Source of the DNA: Zanthoxylum bungeanum
Lineage: Eukaryota > Streptophyta > Magnoliopsida > Sapindales > Rutaceae
Assembly (NCBI GenBank): GCA_019454045.1
Contig: SKCR01036751.1
Span: 992,001 to 1,056,000 of the forward strand
DNA: 64,000 nt
Direction: 5' to 3'
Part shown: positions 49,801 to 60,706 of the stretch, piece by piece
Position numbering within the stretch: the stretch's first letter is position 1
Layout: each line of letters begins with the position of its first letter
Notes under the pieces: generated by a model
Told to the model about the DNA's origin: nothing
Seen by the model: only the letters and a program-made list of their open reading frames with translations
Databases searched by the model: none
Made by a program: the position numbers and the translations under genes

Positions 49801-52691
49801 ATAAAAATTATGTGATATGATGATGACATTTCTAATGAGGACTTTTTGGAGGATGATACTTCAGACCCACATTTCATGTTATTAAACACAAATGATGCCT
49901 ATTTAGAGATTAGTTTCATGAACCTGTTTTGTTATGTTTCATTTTATTTAGTTTTGATAGATGCTTTTATGTATTAGTTGATATAGATGTGTTTGCGGAT
50001 GATTTCATTTTGTTAATTTTATGCTATTGGTGTTTTTTTGGGGTGTTTGGATTGAGGTTGTTGCCTTGACGTCTTTGAGGCTTCCCACCTCGCCTCATGC
50101 GGGGGGCCGCCTCGCACCGCATACTGAGTTTTCAAACCTTGCTTGCTTCACTCTTGTACCTGTTTTTGATTAGTGAATATGCCTTGTGGGGGCTGGTCTG
50201 AAGAGACATACCTTTTAGTGTTGCCTAATGAGAGTATGAGACAATGACTAGATTTTATTTTATGACTTTCTCTGGAACTATCCTTATAACGTGCATGAAC
50301 TGCCATTTAATACCTGGTTCAGAGCAATGTGTCGACCTTGATGGCGGTTCGATTCTATTTGAGTGCAGTCATCAATATCTTGTATGTTCTTCCACTGGAA
50401 TGTTGTGTGTCATATGACGGTATTATTTAAAGTCTGTAGACTAAATTTCAATATCATCTGAAGATTAGATTGTGTACAAATTTGTTATTATTGTTATTGT
50501 TATCACTTTTAAGGGAATATTTTAATACAGCTGGTATCTGTCCAGATTATTTTAGTAGCTATATTTTGGAGGTTGTACTGGGTTTCATTATATAAATAGC
50601 TGATACCAATCAAGGGTAATTTAAAGGCACATTAGAATTTGGTCTTCTAGCAAGTGGTTTTATGAAATATAGCATAGCATGTACTATTCTAGGTTCTTCT
50701 TAATACCTTATTTTGGGAACTTACGGAGTTTTATTTAAGTGGTGACTTTTAGTAATTTATAAAATTTTGTTTTTTGGTGAGTGTAGCCTTTGGTTTGAAT
50801 CTTGATGAAGCATTTTTTTGGTTGTTTTGACTAATATACCTATTAATTGGATTGAGTTGACTACCTGCATTTCTCCAACTGAAAGAAGATTGTCGTTCAG
50901 TGGTTCTAAGTTTCAGTTCACTGTGTTTTCAGTTCATGATAGGTCAGTTGATGAATGATTTCATTGTGTAATTTCTGACCCAGATCACCTACTTGCTGAA
51001 TTTGGCCCTGATTCAAATTGGTTCCTGCTCTTTTCTTGTTCTTTGCAATCTTAAACTGATCTGATTTTGAACAGTGTTCTAGGCTATCATTCTTGCTGGT
51101 CCAAATTCAACCAGATCAGAATGCAATAACCTGTTGATTCTAGTTTTGCCTCAGGGACCTCCTTTGCAGGTCCCGATAGAATGGCTGTGAAGACAGTCAT
51201 TTTGTCTGCCCCGAAAGGACGTTGCTCAGAAGATAGAACAGAATGACATGTGTAATTCATGTATATCCCCACTCATGTTGTTGGATAAAGCTTAATTAGT
51301 TGGTGTGTATGTAAAACCTGATTGGCTATGCACATGGCCAGCTATAGACCTGGCCACGGTTGGGTTTCGGAAACCGAACCGGATGGAACCGTCGGAATTG
51401 AACCGAAACTCATTTCGGTTCGGTTACGGTTCCACATAATTTGGAACCGTAACCTTAAGGTAAGGTAAGGTTCGGTTCGGTTCGGTTCGGAACCAGAACC
51501 AAACCACCTTTTTTCCCCCAAAAAATAAAGGATTGAACTTGTGAACCAATTTTTCCGGTTCGGTCCGGTTCTACAGCTGGAACCGTAACCGAACCGATTT
51601 TGGACCAGTTCGGTTACGGTTCCGGCTTCCTGGAACCGTAGAACAGAACCGAACTATGGCCAGGTCTAGCCAGCTTTGTATCACTTCTCTTTCTTTCAGG
51701 AACCTATTGTGAACATAATATCCATTCAGTGATCATTTCATGTATCCCCCTGGTTTTCCTCACTGAATGTGCCAAACTGTATATATTAAACTGTCAACGT
51801 ATCTTAGAGAAGTTTTTGAGCTGGCTGATTATACACTCACTTTATCGATCCTTTTTTTCCAGTATCGTCTTGTAACTACATTTTGTCTGTTGCTTTTGAT
51901 TGCGTATATGATTTCACATGTTGCTTTTGTTGCATATCTGATTTTATATGTGGTGATCAAGTACAAGATGAAGTTTGGATAATATTTATTGTAAATGCAT
52001 GACGTTTGAAGGTGCTAGTAGAATGACAAGGTAAATGGCATGTTAACAAGGGTTTTTGGTTGTAGCAGAAGTGGCATTGTCTGTGGTGATAAATAAAGAG
52101 TCTAAAGACATGCTATAATTATTCAGGTTCTTGTGGATTTTCTGCTTATTATCCTCGAATGGTTGGATAGTACAAATTACTTAAGTACGGAGGTTCAGTT
52201 GCCATGTGGTTTTGGATGCTAAATAAAGAGTTCTGGATGCTATTATTATTACATTTTATCCCGACTGCTGTTGTTTCAGTTTATTAGATTATGCGATGTA
52301 ACGTAGTTTCAAAATTAAAATTCAGGCTTCTCCTGTAATTATTGGGGATCGTCGAGCAGACGTTGAGGCAAAGAGAGCAAATTCCCGAGGTTAGTTGAAA
52401 GTATTATCATCATTTTCTATCCAGTTTATCACTACATAATACATTAGTCCTGTAATTATGTGAAAGAGCTATTGATTATATTATTTTTTTTTTGCAGTTG
52501 GCGGTGTTGGGGGTGGGAGAGGTAGGTTTTCTTCGGGAAGAGCTGGGTTCCGCAGTGACAGTTTCAGGGGTCGTGGGAACTTCAGTGGAGGCCGGGGATA
52601 TGGCAGGAATGAATTCAGAAGTCAAGGGGATTTTTCAGGGCGACCAAGAGGTTATAATGGAGAGGGACGTGCGAATTGGAATGAAAACTGA
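46830..52691 (+). CDS. G3BP-like protein (NTF2 domain, RRM, RGG tail), 8 coding exons
   Basis: Exons 46830-47009, 47581-47884, 47965-48200, 48308-48488, 48746-48867, 48952-49014, 52326-52389 and 52498-52691 join in frame at GT..AG introns, giving 447 residues. Residues ~14-130 are an NTF2-like domain (VGNAFVEQYYHILHHSPGSV; FFLAPQDKGYFVLNDVFRFV). An acidic linker follows, then the KKSYASIVKVMKG motif. An RRM (~303-375) has RNP2 SIFVRNLPF and RNP1 GYCFGFVAF. The tail is RGG-rich (GGRGRFSSGRAGFR). Plant relatives are G3BP-type RNA-binding proteins of stress granules. Intron 6 is 3.3 kb and carries two hAT-like elements. The stop TGA at 52689 may be slightly early: the next codons read RDGHEGGVNRNSVTA before a TAA, which looks like a normal G3BP tail. 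Confidence 0.9.
49362..50141. mobile_element. hAT-like non-autonomous element in intron 6 (780 bp)
   Basis: Ends CATAGTTTGAAAACTC and GAGTTTTCAAACCTTG are inverted repeats. The flanks are CCTGCTTC (49354-49361) and CTTGCTTC (50142-50149), an 8-bp TSD with one difference. Interior ends are rich in CGCCTCGAGGC-type words; the middle is AT-rich. Confidence 0.75.
51345..51668. mobile_element. hAT-like MITE in intron 6 (324 bp)
   Basis: Starts TAGACCTGGCCACGGTT and ends ACTATGGCCAGGTCTA. Flanked by GCCAGCTA (51337-51344) and GCCAGCTT (51669-51676). The interior is dominated by GGTTCGGTTCGG and its complement CCGAACCG, giving a self-complementary structure. Confidence 0.8.
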
Positions 52692-53333
52692 AGAGATGGT
52701 CATGAAGGTGGGGTGAATCGCAATTCTGTTACTGCTTAAACAGTCCGGATGATTTTTTTGACAGTAGGAAAAAAAGAGGGGTTTGAAGATACTAGAAATT
52801 CTTTTTTTTTTTTCAATTTTGCAGTTGCAACTATTTATGAGAAGATTCTTGCGAGTTTCATTATTGTTGGGGAATTTCATAAAAGCTTGCATAACATGTA
52901 AGGGTATTTTGGTGCAAATTATGTGTTATTTTATAAAAATCCTCTGTATTTTTATCTCATTTCTCTCCCAATGTTTTTTCCTGTGCTCACTTTTAACACA
53001 GCAGTAGCTTAATGAAATGATTCCAGTAGATTTGGTTGATAATTTATCCTGAGAAGTAGGAATCACAGGATTTTGACTGCATTGTCTCTCCCATTTTTTC
53101 TCGATATCGTCATGCATTCTTATATCTGTTCATTATAGCTGCATCTCTTTAAAGAACTGAATGCAACTTGTGAACTTTGTTCTGTTATTGGATGGATACA
53201 ATCCAGTGATAATGCACGAGATATAAATTCTGTAAAACAATCTTCCATTCATCAAAGATAACCCAATCAAGAAAAATGATAAAGATTTACCAACAACTAT
53301 TATTTGATCTCATTACAAGTTTGGTCATGAAGT
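52692..53333. other. 3' UTR of the G3BP-like gene and spacer to the convergent DUF1118 gene
   Basis: No coding potential. The last ~120 bp before 53334 are likely 3' UTR of the minus-strand gene. A definite poly(A) signal was not assigned. Confidence 0.5.
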
Positions 53334-54116
53334 TCAGTTGGATTTCTGCAAATTGGATACTAAATTTGAAGCAGCAAAAGCAGCAGATCCACCAACCACA
53401 GAAACAAGAGCAACAACAGCTTGCAATGCAACTTCCCAAGGGTAATCCTCAGGCACAAAAAAAACACACGATGGACCTAAAAGCAGTAACCCCAAGCTGA
53501 GAGTAAGCAAAGCCACTGGAGTGGCAGGATCTGTAGCTGCTGAAAGGACCCCAAATTCTTCAGCCTTTGATAACAAACCCAGTTTCTCAATGGATGACAA
53601 AGACAGACCAAACTTCTCTGCTGCTGATAGCAAGCCAGCTTTCTCAGCTTTTGATAGAAGTTTCAGCTGCTCCACTCTTGTTAGTAGCTTCACAGGAGGA
53701 CTGGTTGCCAATGACGCATTCCTTGGGCCTGGCTCCCCTAGAGGGAACACAATTGAGCTCTGCAATTTTGTGATGATGAGTTTCAAAAGCAAGTTTAATC
53801 AAACTGTTAGCAAAATATGCACAAAATTCTATTCTTTTGACACGAACATATTAAAAGGGTTGCATTCAAATTGAGTAAAATATGGTAAAAGAAAGTCACC
53901 AAGCATTAAACATTACTTACTGACCTTTCTAGAGCTGACAGTTTTGGCAGCTGATGGCGAAGGTTTCTGGGTAGCCATGGACTGAACAAGAAGAGGTGGT
54001 GGTGAGAAAGCATTTCTTTTAGAACGAGGAGGATATTGGATGCATGGGATTCCCCTGCTGCCACCATAACATGCAGCAGCTTCCATGGTTCTGCTGTGTT
54101 GTGTTTGGCCTGCCAA
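53334..54116 (-). CDS. RIQ1: DUF1118 thylakoid protein, RIQ1/RIQ2-like
   Basis: Two exons on the minus strand, 54116-53925 and 53759-53334, joined at AAG/GTCAGT...TTGCAG/AGC, encode 205 residues. A second ATG at 54086 (MEAAACYGG) would give 195 and may be the true start. The first ~60 residues are Ser/Pro/Lys-rich, like a chloroplast transit peptide. The mature part has [20 protein letters not shown] and [19 protein letters not shown] repeats, then two hydrophobic segments ([39 protein letters not shown]). Known RIQ proteins are grana-located and affect LHCII organisation, grana stacking and NPQ induction. Assignment to RIQ1 rather than RIQ2 rests on the TOM5 neighbour, which I recall next to RIQ1 in Arabidopsis. 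Confidence 0.85.
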
Positions 54117-54433
54117 GAAGAGATGCTGGGTGAAATAATGGACACAAATGGATTATGAATGATTGATTGGTTTTCAGTGGGTTACGTGCCCACGTGTCAC
54201 TATGTGGTTGGCTTATCTGTTTCAAGTTGATATTATAATAAAAATGAATTAAAAGGATTATAAGATTACATATTTACCCCCAAAGCTCCGCATGCATTAG
54301 AGGTCCCTGACAAGGTTATTACAGTAATTTCACTGATCGAACCCGAATATACTTGTGAGTTGTGACCCCTCACTCATCGACTCTAAACCCAAAACCCTAG
54401 CTAAAAATATTTCTCGATCGCGGCACATCAACA
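54117..54433. promoter_or_regulatory. Shared divergent promoter of the RIQ-like and TOM5 genes
   Basis: Only 317 bp separate the two start codons. The TOM5 side carries CTCTAAACCCAAAACCCTAG near 54381, containing a telo-box (AAACCCTA at 54392-54399), an element often found near plant genes for translation and organelle biogenesis. No obvious TATA box on that side. Confidence 0.6.
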
Positions 54434-56283
54434 ATGGCAGATTCTGCGATTTCGTTGGAGACGCTTAAGTCCTTCTGGCACTCTCAAGTTCACGACGAGG
54501 AGAAATGGGCTCTCAACATGGTCTGGTTTCTCTCTCTCTGTTTTCATTTTCTTTTAAACCAATCTTCGATTATTTTTTTTATATATAAAAAAAATTAATT
54601 AGCATTTCAGTTTGTGCTTTATGGATTGTTAAGATCGCTAGTTAATTTTATCTTTACGAGTTTTGAATTTATCTTTATTTGGGTCCTATTACAACAGGAA
54701 GATGCTAAGTGCTATATGCAATAATGAAAGATATTGTAAGTTTAGTTTAATAGTGAAATTAGATTCGTTCAATCAGCATTTCTAAGAGCCTTATATGAGT
54801 CCTTTATGTCTTTGTTTTGTGTCTTTTAATTGCGTGCAATAAGCAAATTTAAGGGTTCGGGTTCTCTTTGTGCGTGTTTGTTTTCCTCTTTCTGGTAGGT
54901 TGATGAGGTGATGGAGGGGATTGTTGCTGGATTTCCTCTTGTACATTCTGGCCGTGAGTATGTCTTGTAATAATCATACTAGTTAAAATAAGACTTGAGT
55001 AGAAAGAACATCTTCTCCTAGAATCTTTTAACGGTACTACATTCTATCTGGTGCTAAAACATATGCAGCCTGGGGAATTTTGCCTCAATCAGAATATCAG
55101 ATTGTTTAAAATGTCAACTTTCACATTTATTTGACATTGATACCCTTGTTGTCAACTTTCACATTTGACATACCCTTCTGAGTTTTGACATATCTGATTT
55201 GGGACTGTTGAAGGGTGATTGGATATGCATGGTTGGAGGGGTAGAAACCTGCCAACAACTGCAATTCTAGTGGATGTGAGAGTAGAATTTTGGATACCAA
55301 AGAGAATTCATTAATTAGAGTCATGAAGTTAAGTTACACAAGATATGTATTCGGTCATTGACATAGATGTCAAAGGCACACCTGAGGCTCAAGATCAGAC
55401 CAACATGCCTCATCAAGGATCAGGCCAGGTGACCTTCATCAAGCGCACTTAGGCACAAAGGTGCGCGCTTTTGAGACTCGTCTAGGCACGACTCATAAAA
55501 ATATGTGAGAAAACCCTACCTGAATTGACCCATCTAACCCAAAATTAAGTTGTACGACATTACTTCAATAAATTAAGATAGGATTTGGGGTGGGCTTTAA
55601 ATTTCGACAAACACATTAATTTATATTATCAGTATTTGTATTATTGTAATTGTTTTTTATATATTTTCAATGATTTCTCTTTATTTTAGTTGATTGGATA
55701 CTTATATTTTTCTTTTTGCAATTTGCGTCTCACCTTCATCAGGCGCACACCTAGGCTCTAGGACCCTTTACGCCTTAGTGCGCCTTGCGCCAACACTGGT
55801 CATTGAGGTTCCTGCACTTTTCCTAGAGATTTCAAGAAACTGGTTAAAAGTCATTCCACAAAATTTGTTACAATAATTAGTAAAACTAAGAACCAGATGT
55901 ATGGGATTTCCTAAACACCTCGCAAGTCAGCGCTAACGTTGTCTCATGAAATAACTGGCAGAATTAAGTTGCTAAGACAATAAAGTACTTGTTTAGGTTT
56001 TCTTAGAAGCTTGATGTGAAAGTTATGTAGCTTAATGCTATTATAATTGCTGCTTTTCCCTTGTTTAAACAGCGATGAACGTTTTGGGTTTTCTTCAGCT
56101 GCAGTAGAGTTTTGTGACTTCCTGATTTATGTTACAATGATAGGGACATGTAGTTTTCATTTGTCTTCTGTCAAGTGCAGTTTCATGATTTTCCCTTTCG
56201 TGCAGAAACTACTGCGTGCCGCTGGGATTTTTGCAGGGTCGATTTTTCTGATGCGCAATTATGGTGATCTCATGGCAATATGA
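54434..56283 (+). CDS. TOM5: TOM5, small subunit of the mitochondrial outer-membrane import complex
   Basis: Two coding exons, 54434-54520 and 56206-56283, separated by a GT..AG intron of 1.7 kb after codon 29, give a 54-residue protein. The start is MADSAISLETLKSFWHSQVH; exon 2 adds KLLRAAGIFAGSIFLMRNYG and ends in MAI. One predicted transmembrane helix (AAGIFAGSIFLM) follows a charged cytosolic N-terminus, as in plant TOM5, whose length is also about 54. The protein belongs to the TOM complex with TOM40, TOM20 and TOM7. The intron carries a MITE (55362-55797). Too short for most automatic gene finders. Confidence 0.88.
55362..55797. mobile_element. hAT-like MITE in the TOM5 intron (436 bp)
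   Basis: Flanked by perfect GGTCATTGA copies at 55353-55361 and 55798-55806. The ends are CATAGATGTCAAAGGCAC and CGCCTTGCGCCAACACT, a weak inverted repeat; both subterminal regions carry AGGCGCAC/GTGCGCCT words. Confidence 0.75.
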
Positions 56284-56740
56284 GGAATCACAAAGGGTTG
56301 TTCTCTCAACTCCAAAATTCTCAAAACTGAAATGTTTTTCTTATTTTTTGGGATCGGTTTTAGGATTTTGTTAAATGATCATTTGCATTCCTATTTCACT
56401 CTTTAGTTGAGGGAATGTTCTTCAGTTTACAAGTTTAGACATCGTTGAGATATTTGAACTAAGGCCCTGTCAACCTTGCAACTGTTGTATGTTACTTGTT
56501 ACATCAGTCCCAAGCTTTTCTTTTTTATCACAAATTTTTCAGTGTGCTTTTCAAGTTCATCATAATTATCAAAGTTCTATGATGCAAGTTGTTTAAGATT
56601 TGTAACTGGTCCGGTCCGGTTAAGTGATAAAAATATAATAGTAACAAAATCGGTCAACTCTGATAAAATTCGGTTAAAATGATGAATCGAATCCGTCAAT
56701 TTTTTTTCAATTTTTAAATCTAAATTTAATATTTTTATAA
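56284..56740 (+). other. TOM5 3' UTR and flanking AT-rich DNA
   Basis: No coding potential. T-rich stretches (56517-56530) and no convincing terminal repeats. Confidence 0.45.
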
Positions 56741-56749
56741 TTTTTTTTA

Positions 56750-57844
56750 GACAAAAATGCAAAACTAACCCTCTAACTTTCACGTTTTTTCATTTCAGTC
56801 CTCTAACTTTCAATTTTTGTCAATTCAGTCCTCCGTTACAAATCCGTTACTGCTGCCGTTACTGCTGCCAAAACGACGCCGTTTAACGGAGGACTGAATT
56901 GACAAAAATTGAAAGTTATAGGACTGAATTGACAAAACCGAAAGTTAGAGGTCTGAAATGAAAAAACGTGAAAGTTAGAGGACTGAAATGAAAAAACGTG
57001 AAATTTAGAGGGTCAGTTTTGCATTTTAGCCTAATTTATTTAAACCATTTTAAATTAGTTTTCTTTTTCTTATTTTTTTAAATAGTAAAAGAAAAAGAAA
57101 ATAGGCTACAACTGTTAAGAAAACTAATTTAATATTATATTACCTACTAATAATAATATAAATTGAAAACAGATTTCAACAATTTATACAAATAATTAGT
57201 GAGGTAAATAACAACCCATTCATTTTTTTTTTAAAAAAAATCTTATTCATTCAAGAAATAATGATATGATGAAGGTTGATCCTGGACAAATATTTTCTTC
57301 AACATTTCCGTGAGACATTAGAGATTACTGTTCAATTACATTAAAATTATATTTATAAATTACATTGTCAAAATTATATTTATAAATTACATTGTCAAAT
57401 CACATATTAAAAATTAAAAAATACATCACTTATATTTATTAATTTTCTTAACCGTTGTAGCCTCTTTTCTTTTTCTTTTACTATTTAAAAAAATAAGAAA
57501 AAAAACTAATTTAATATGGCCTAAATTAAATTAGGCAAAAATGTAAAATTGACCCTCTAACTTTCACTTTTTTCCATTTCAGTCCTCTAGCTTTCACGTT
57601 TTTTCATTTCAGTCCTCTAACTTTCAGTTTTGTCAATTCAGTCCTCTAACTTTCAATTTTTGTCAATTCAGTCCTCCGTTAAACGGCGTCGTTTTGGCAG
57701 CAGTAACGGCAGCAGTAACGGATTTGTAACGGAGGACTGAATTGACAAAAATTGAAAGTTAGAGGACTGAATTGACAAAACTGAAAGTTAGAGGACTGAA
57801 ATGAAAAAACGTGAAAGTTAGAGGGTTAGTTTTGTATTTTTGCC
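56750..57844. mobile_element. Mutator-like foldback element with ~390-bp inverted arms
   Basis: TSD TTTTTTTTA (9 bp) at 56741-56749 and 57845-57853. The left end reads GACAAAAATGCAAAACTAAC and the right end is its inverse, GTTAGTTTTGTATTTTTGCC. The arms pair over roughly 56750-57145 with 57445-57844, including AT-rich inner parts (AGTTTTCTTTTTCTTATTTT). Each arm is itself palindromic around an AACGGCGTCGTTTTGGCAGC-type core. The loop is ~300 bp. No coding region. Confidence 0.85.
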
Positions 57845-58040
57845 TTTTTTTTAATAAAATTATTTATAACGTAAGTCAATTTTAGCGACCAATTGAATTT
57901 TTTATCATTAATTCAATCACCGATCTGGTTGCTTAAAAGCGACGGAAGCTATGTCTCACTTGCCCACGTGTACAAATATAAGCAATTAAGACGCCGTTTC
58001 TCTTCACATCAGACCTGTGAACCGTAAAACTACGAGGTGG

Positions 58041-58152
58041 TATATTATTTGCCGGGTGTATATGACATCTCTCTCACAGCAGGCGGGCCCCGCACAGTTG
58101 TGGGGCCCGCCTGCTGTGAGAGAGATTACATATATACCCGGCATATAATATA
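58041..58152. repeat. Near-perfect 112-bp hairpin element
   Basis: The left arm TATATTATTTGCCGGGTG...GGGCCCCGCACA pairs with the right arm TTGTGGGGCCCGCCTGCTG...GGCATATAATATA with only a few mismatches, centred near 58096. The segment is flanked on both sides by CGTAAAACTACGAG (58023-58036 and about 58158-58171), probably a duplicated target. Confidence 0.85.
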
Positions 58153-60038
58153 ATTTTCGTAAAACTACGAGTCCCAGCTGTTAACGCGTAAATTCCCAAT
58201 TCCTCGCAAGTGTACTCTACTCTACGGCGTTTTGTGGAAGCAGCTTCCTTCGGCCGTAATATAACGGCGCGTAGTAGAATGAGAATGATTGATTGAAATG
58301 GTTGTTTTGTAGTGTAGTAAATTCCACCCCCAAGTCTACGTGCTCCGCCGTTATTTGAAGAGCCATCCACATTTGTTATAAAATTTTGGCATTCTAGTGA
58401 ATTTAATTTAAAATGTTTAGATGTAAAATACCACATTTGCTTTTTCGGTTTTTCTGTTTAAATAATTTCTGAACATTGTAAAATGGTTCTCATTTTCAAT
58501 CTCTAAATATAACTACTAATTATGAGATTTCTTCAATTGAGAGTAGACACCTAAGGTGCATCCTAATTAGACTCGATTAGAATGAAGATTTTAGATTTTT
58601 TTTGTTAATTTTTTTTTATAAGTTTTGTGTTTTTTTTTTTTTTTACATATAATTTAATCCTATAAATGAAGAAGTATTCTCGTGTTAGTCTTAGTTCATT
58701 GAATTGATTTAACGGACTAAAACTTATAAGAAGTATTATCGTGTTAGAAAATATATCCAAATTGTATTGAAATTTATGTTTTTTTTTTTGGTCTTTAAGT
58801 GGGTATTTATATTTTATAAAATGAAAGTGCCCGTGCAAAATAATGAATATATATATATATATATAAAGTGAAGTATCGATTTTACCCCTTATAAGTGTAT
58901 ATCCTTTCAAAGATATACATTTTTGTATCATTTAGGTTATACATATGGACAATTACACATCAACATAATACCCTCCCTATATTTAAAAAATAATATTAAG
59001 AAAGAGGAAGCCAAAGACAAAATATACATGTCTTTGTTCAGGGAAGATGTGTTGGTTTGCTCTGATTCCAACGGACAAAGAGAGGGTGTGAATTGGGTTG
59101 GTGTTTGCATCTAAGTTGCTGCAAATCTCCCTTCCATATTTGTCTTTATCTTCTGCCACTTCAATTTACTATTTTTGTCCGTTTCTAACCAAATCTCACT
59201 TCCACCTACTCCTAGAATCCGTCTCTTCCCCTGACTCATCGGTTAAATCGATCCATGTCAAGAACAAGATGAATCAATGAAAGATAGGAGATTATGAAGA
59301 TTAGAGATTGATGACTTTCAACATTTAATTTTCTATACTTAATACTGATCATGATATTGTCATTTATCTTATCTATCACGACCTAATCTTATTTTAGAAT
59401 TGTAATATAACTCAATATATAGTTATCAGTTGAATCTCTTTATTATTGATTTGTAATATTATATGTATGATTGTTTATTTTATCTTATTTTTAAAAGCTT
59501 TCTATTGATTGCAACAAATAGAATTAGTTGATTCACATTAATGAATTTGGAAGACATATTTAATGTTTAGACTTAGGTAGAATATCATATGAGCATGATC
59601 AATGATGTGATTATTATGTAAGATATGAATATACTTTCATGTCGTATATAACATATATCAGACTTAATCTTACTAAATTATCCTTGTCTCATTTATCATT
59701 TGAATATAAGTATGTGGTTAAGAGGAACATGCTTATCTGAGCGTTGAAAGAGGCTCATAGATAATTTTATTTCTAAATTAATAATTTATCATAGTTGTTC
59801 AATCATAAGAGAAGAGAAAGATTTCATTGAATATTATGGGGAACGTTGTGATCCTAAACTTTAAGTATCTTGATATTTTCACCTATTTATTTTGATTTAG
59901 TTTTAAGTAGCTTAATAATTCTATTGCTTTTAGATAAAATTAGGGTTGATATAATTATAACACTTAACATAAATAATAATTTCTCGTGAGATCGATCTTT
60001 CTTTTATTACTTATAGAGTACATGCATTTACATAGAAG
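58153..60038. other. Intergenic AT-rich region
   Basis: No gene, domain or transposon terminus recognised. An (AT)n microsatellite lies at 58847-58865 and poly(T) runs near 58608-58645 and 58778. Short open frames here lack any recognisable motif. Confidence 0.5.
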
Positions 60039-60706
60039 TGTGGGAGCTGGATTTCGCCTGAGTTCCACAATTGAGAATCTGTAACATGGGGGCGCTAGCG
60101 ATCCTGTAAAATAAAGATAGAGTGAGTGTGGGGTTCCTACCCACCGATGTGGTGGATGTCGTAGGCACTCCGACACCCAAGTCAGTGGTGGTAACGAGCT
60201 GAATAGCGTTGGAAGAACAAGGTTAGAGTTTACCTTGACCTCCGTTGACTGCCGTAAGGGCGGTGGGTTGGTGTTTCAGTGATGAAGTGCTTTGAGAGCC
60301 CAAGTGAGAATGCTCAAGCTACAGAAGAAATAACTTTTTTTTACTCTGTTGTGGATTACATCTTCCTTTTATATGCTCTTGAGAGGTGTGTTTATTTCCT
60401 CCATTAACTGCTCGTCTGTTAGGTGTCTAAAACGGCTAACTATGTGGGGGGGTTACTAACCCTGATTTAGACGTTTTAGGTTTGGGTAGCTGGCAAGCCA
60501 GGAGGTCACCTTAGTAAGGCTTTTTCTTGGGTATGGGCTTGTGAGATCACTTGGGCCAACATCATCTTACGAATAGGCCTTCTTGGAGGGTTTTGAGTTC
60601 TTTAAACTGATGGGTGGTTGGTAATTGGTGTCAGGCCTTTGAGTTTTTAATATTATTGGTCCGGAAGTGAAATGACGATTTTACCCATGGGCCCAAATTT
60701 AACTCG
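60039..60706 (-). mobile_element. Solo LTR of a Tat-type gypsy element, related to element C
   Basis: Read on the minus strand, the segment aligns with the 3' LTR of C along its length: AAATTTGGGCCCATGGGTAA at the U3 start, a TATA box CATATAAAAGG near 60375, CTGACTTGGGTGTCGGAGTG near 60170, CCTACGACATCCACCACA, TTTTACAGGATCGCTAG, and the end CCAGCTCCCACA at 60039. Divergence is high. No internal region or clear TSD. Confidence 0.65.

Noticed and set aside
53276..53874. Plus-strand open frames of 74 and 117 codons
   Set aside because: They are the antisense shadow of the DUF1118 gene, whose minus-strand exons have clear domain and splice evidence.
54897..54960. Possible extra exon in the TOM5 intron (translating VDEVMEGIVAGFPLVHSG)
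   Set aside because: Joining exon 1 directly to exon 2 gives a protein of the expected TOM5 length and sequence, so this piece is not needed; an alternative transcript cannot be excluded.
58074..58436. 120-codon minus-strand frame
   Set aside because: It begins in spacer and runs into the 112-bp hairpin; no motif or codon bias supports coding.
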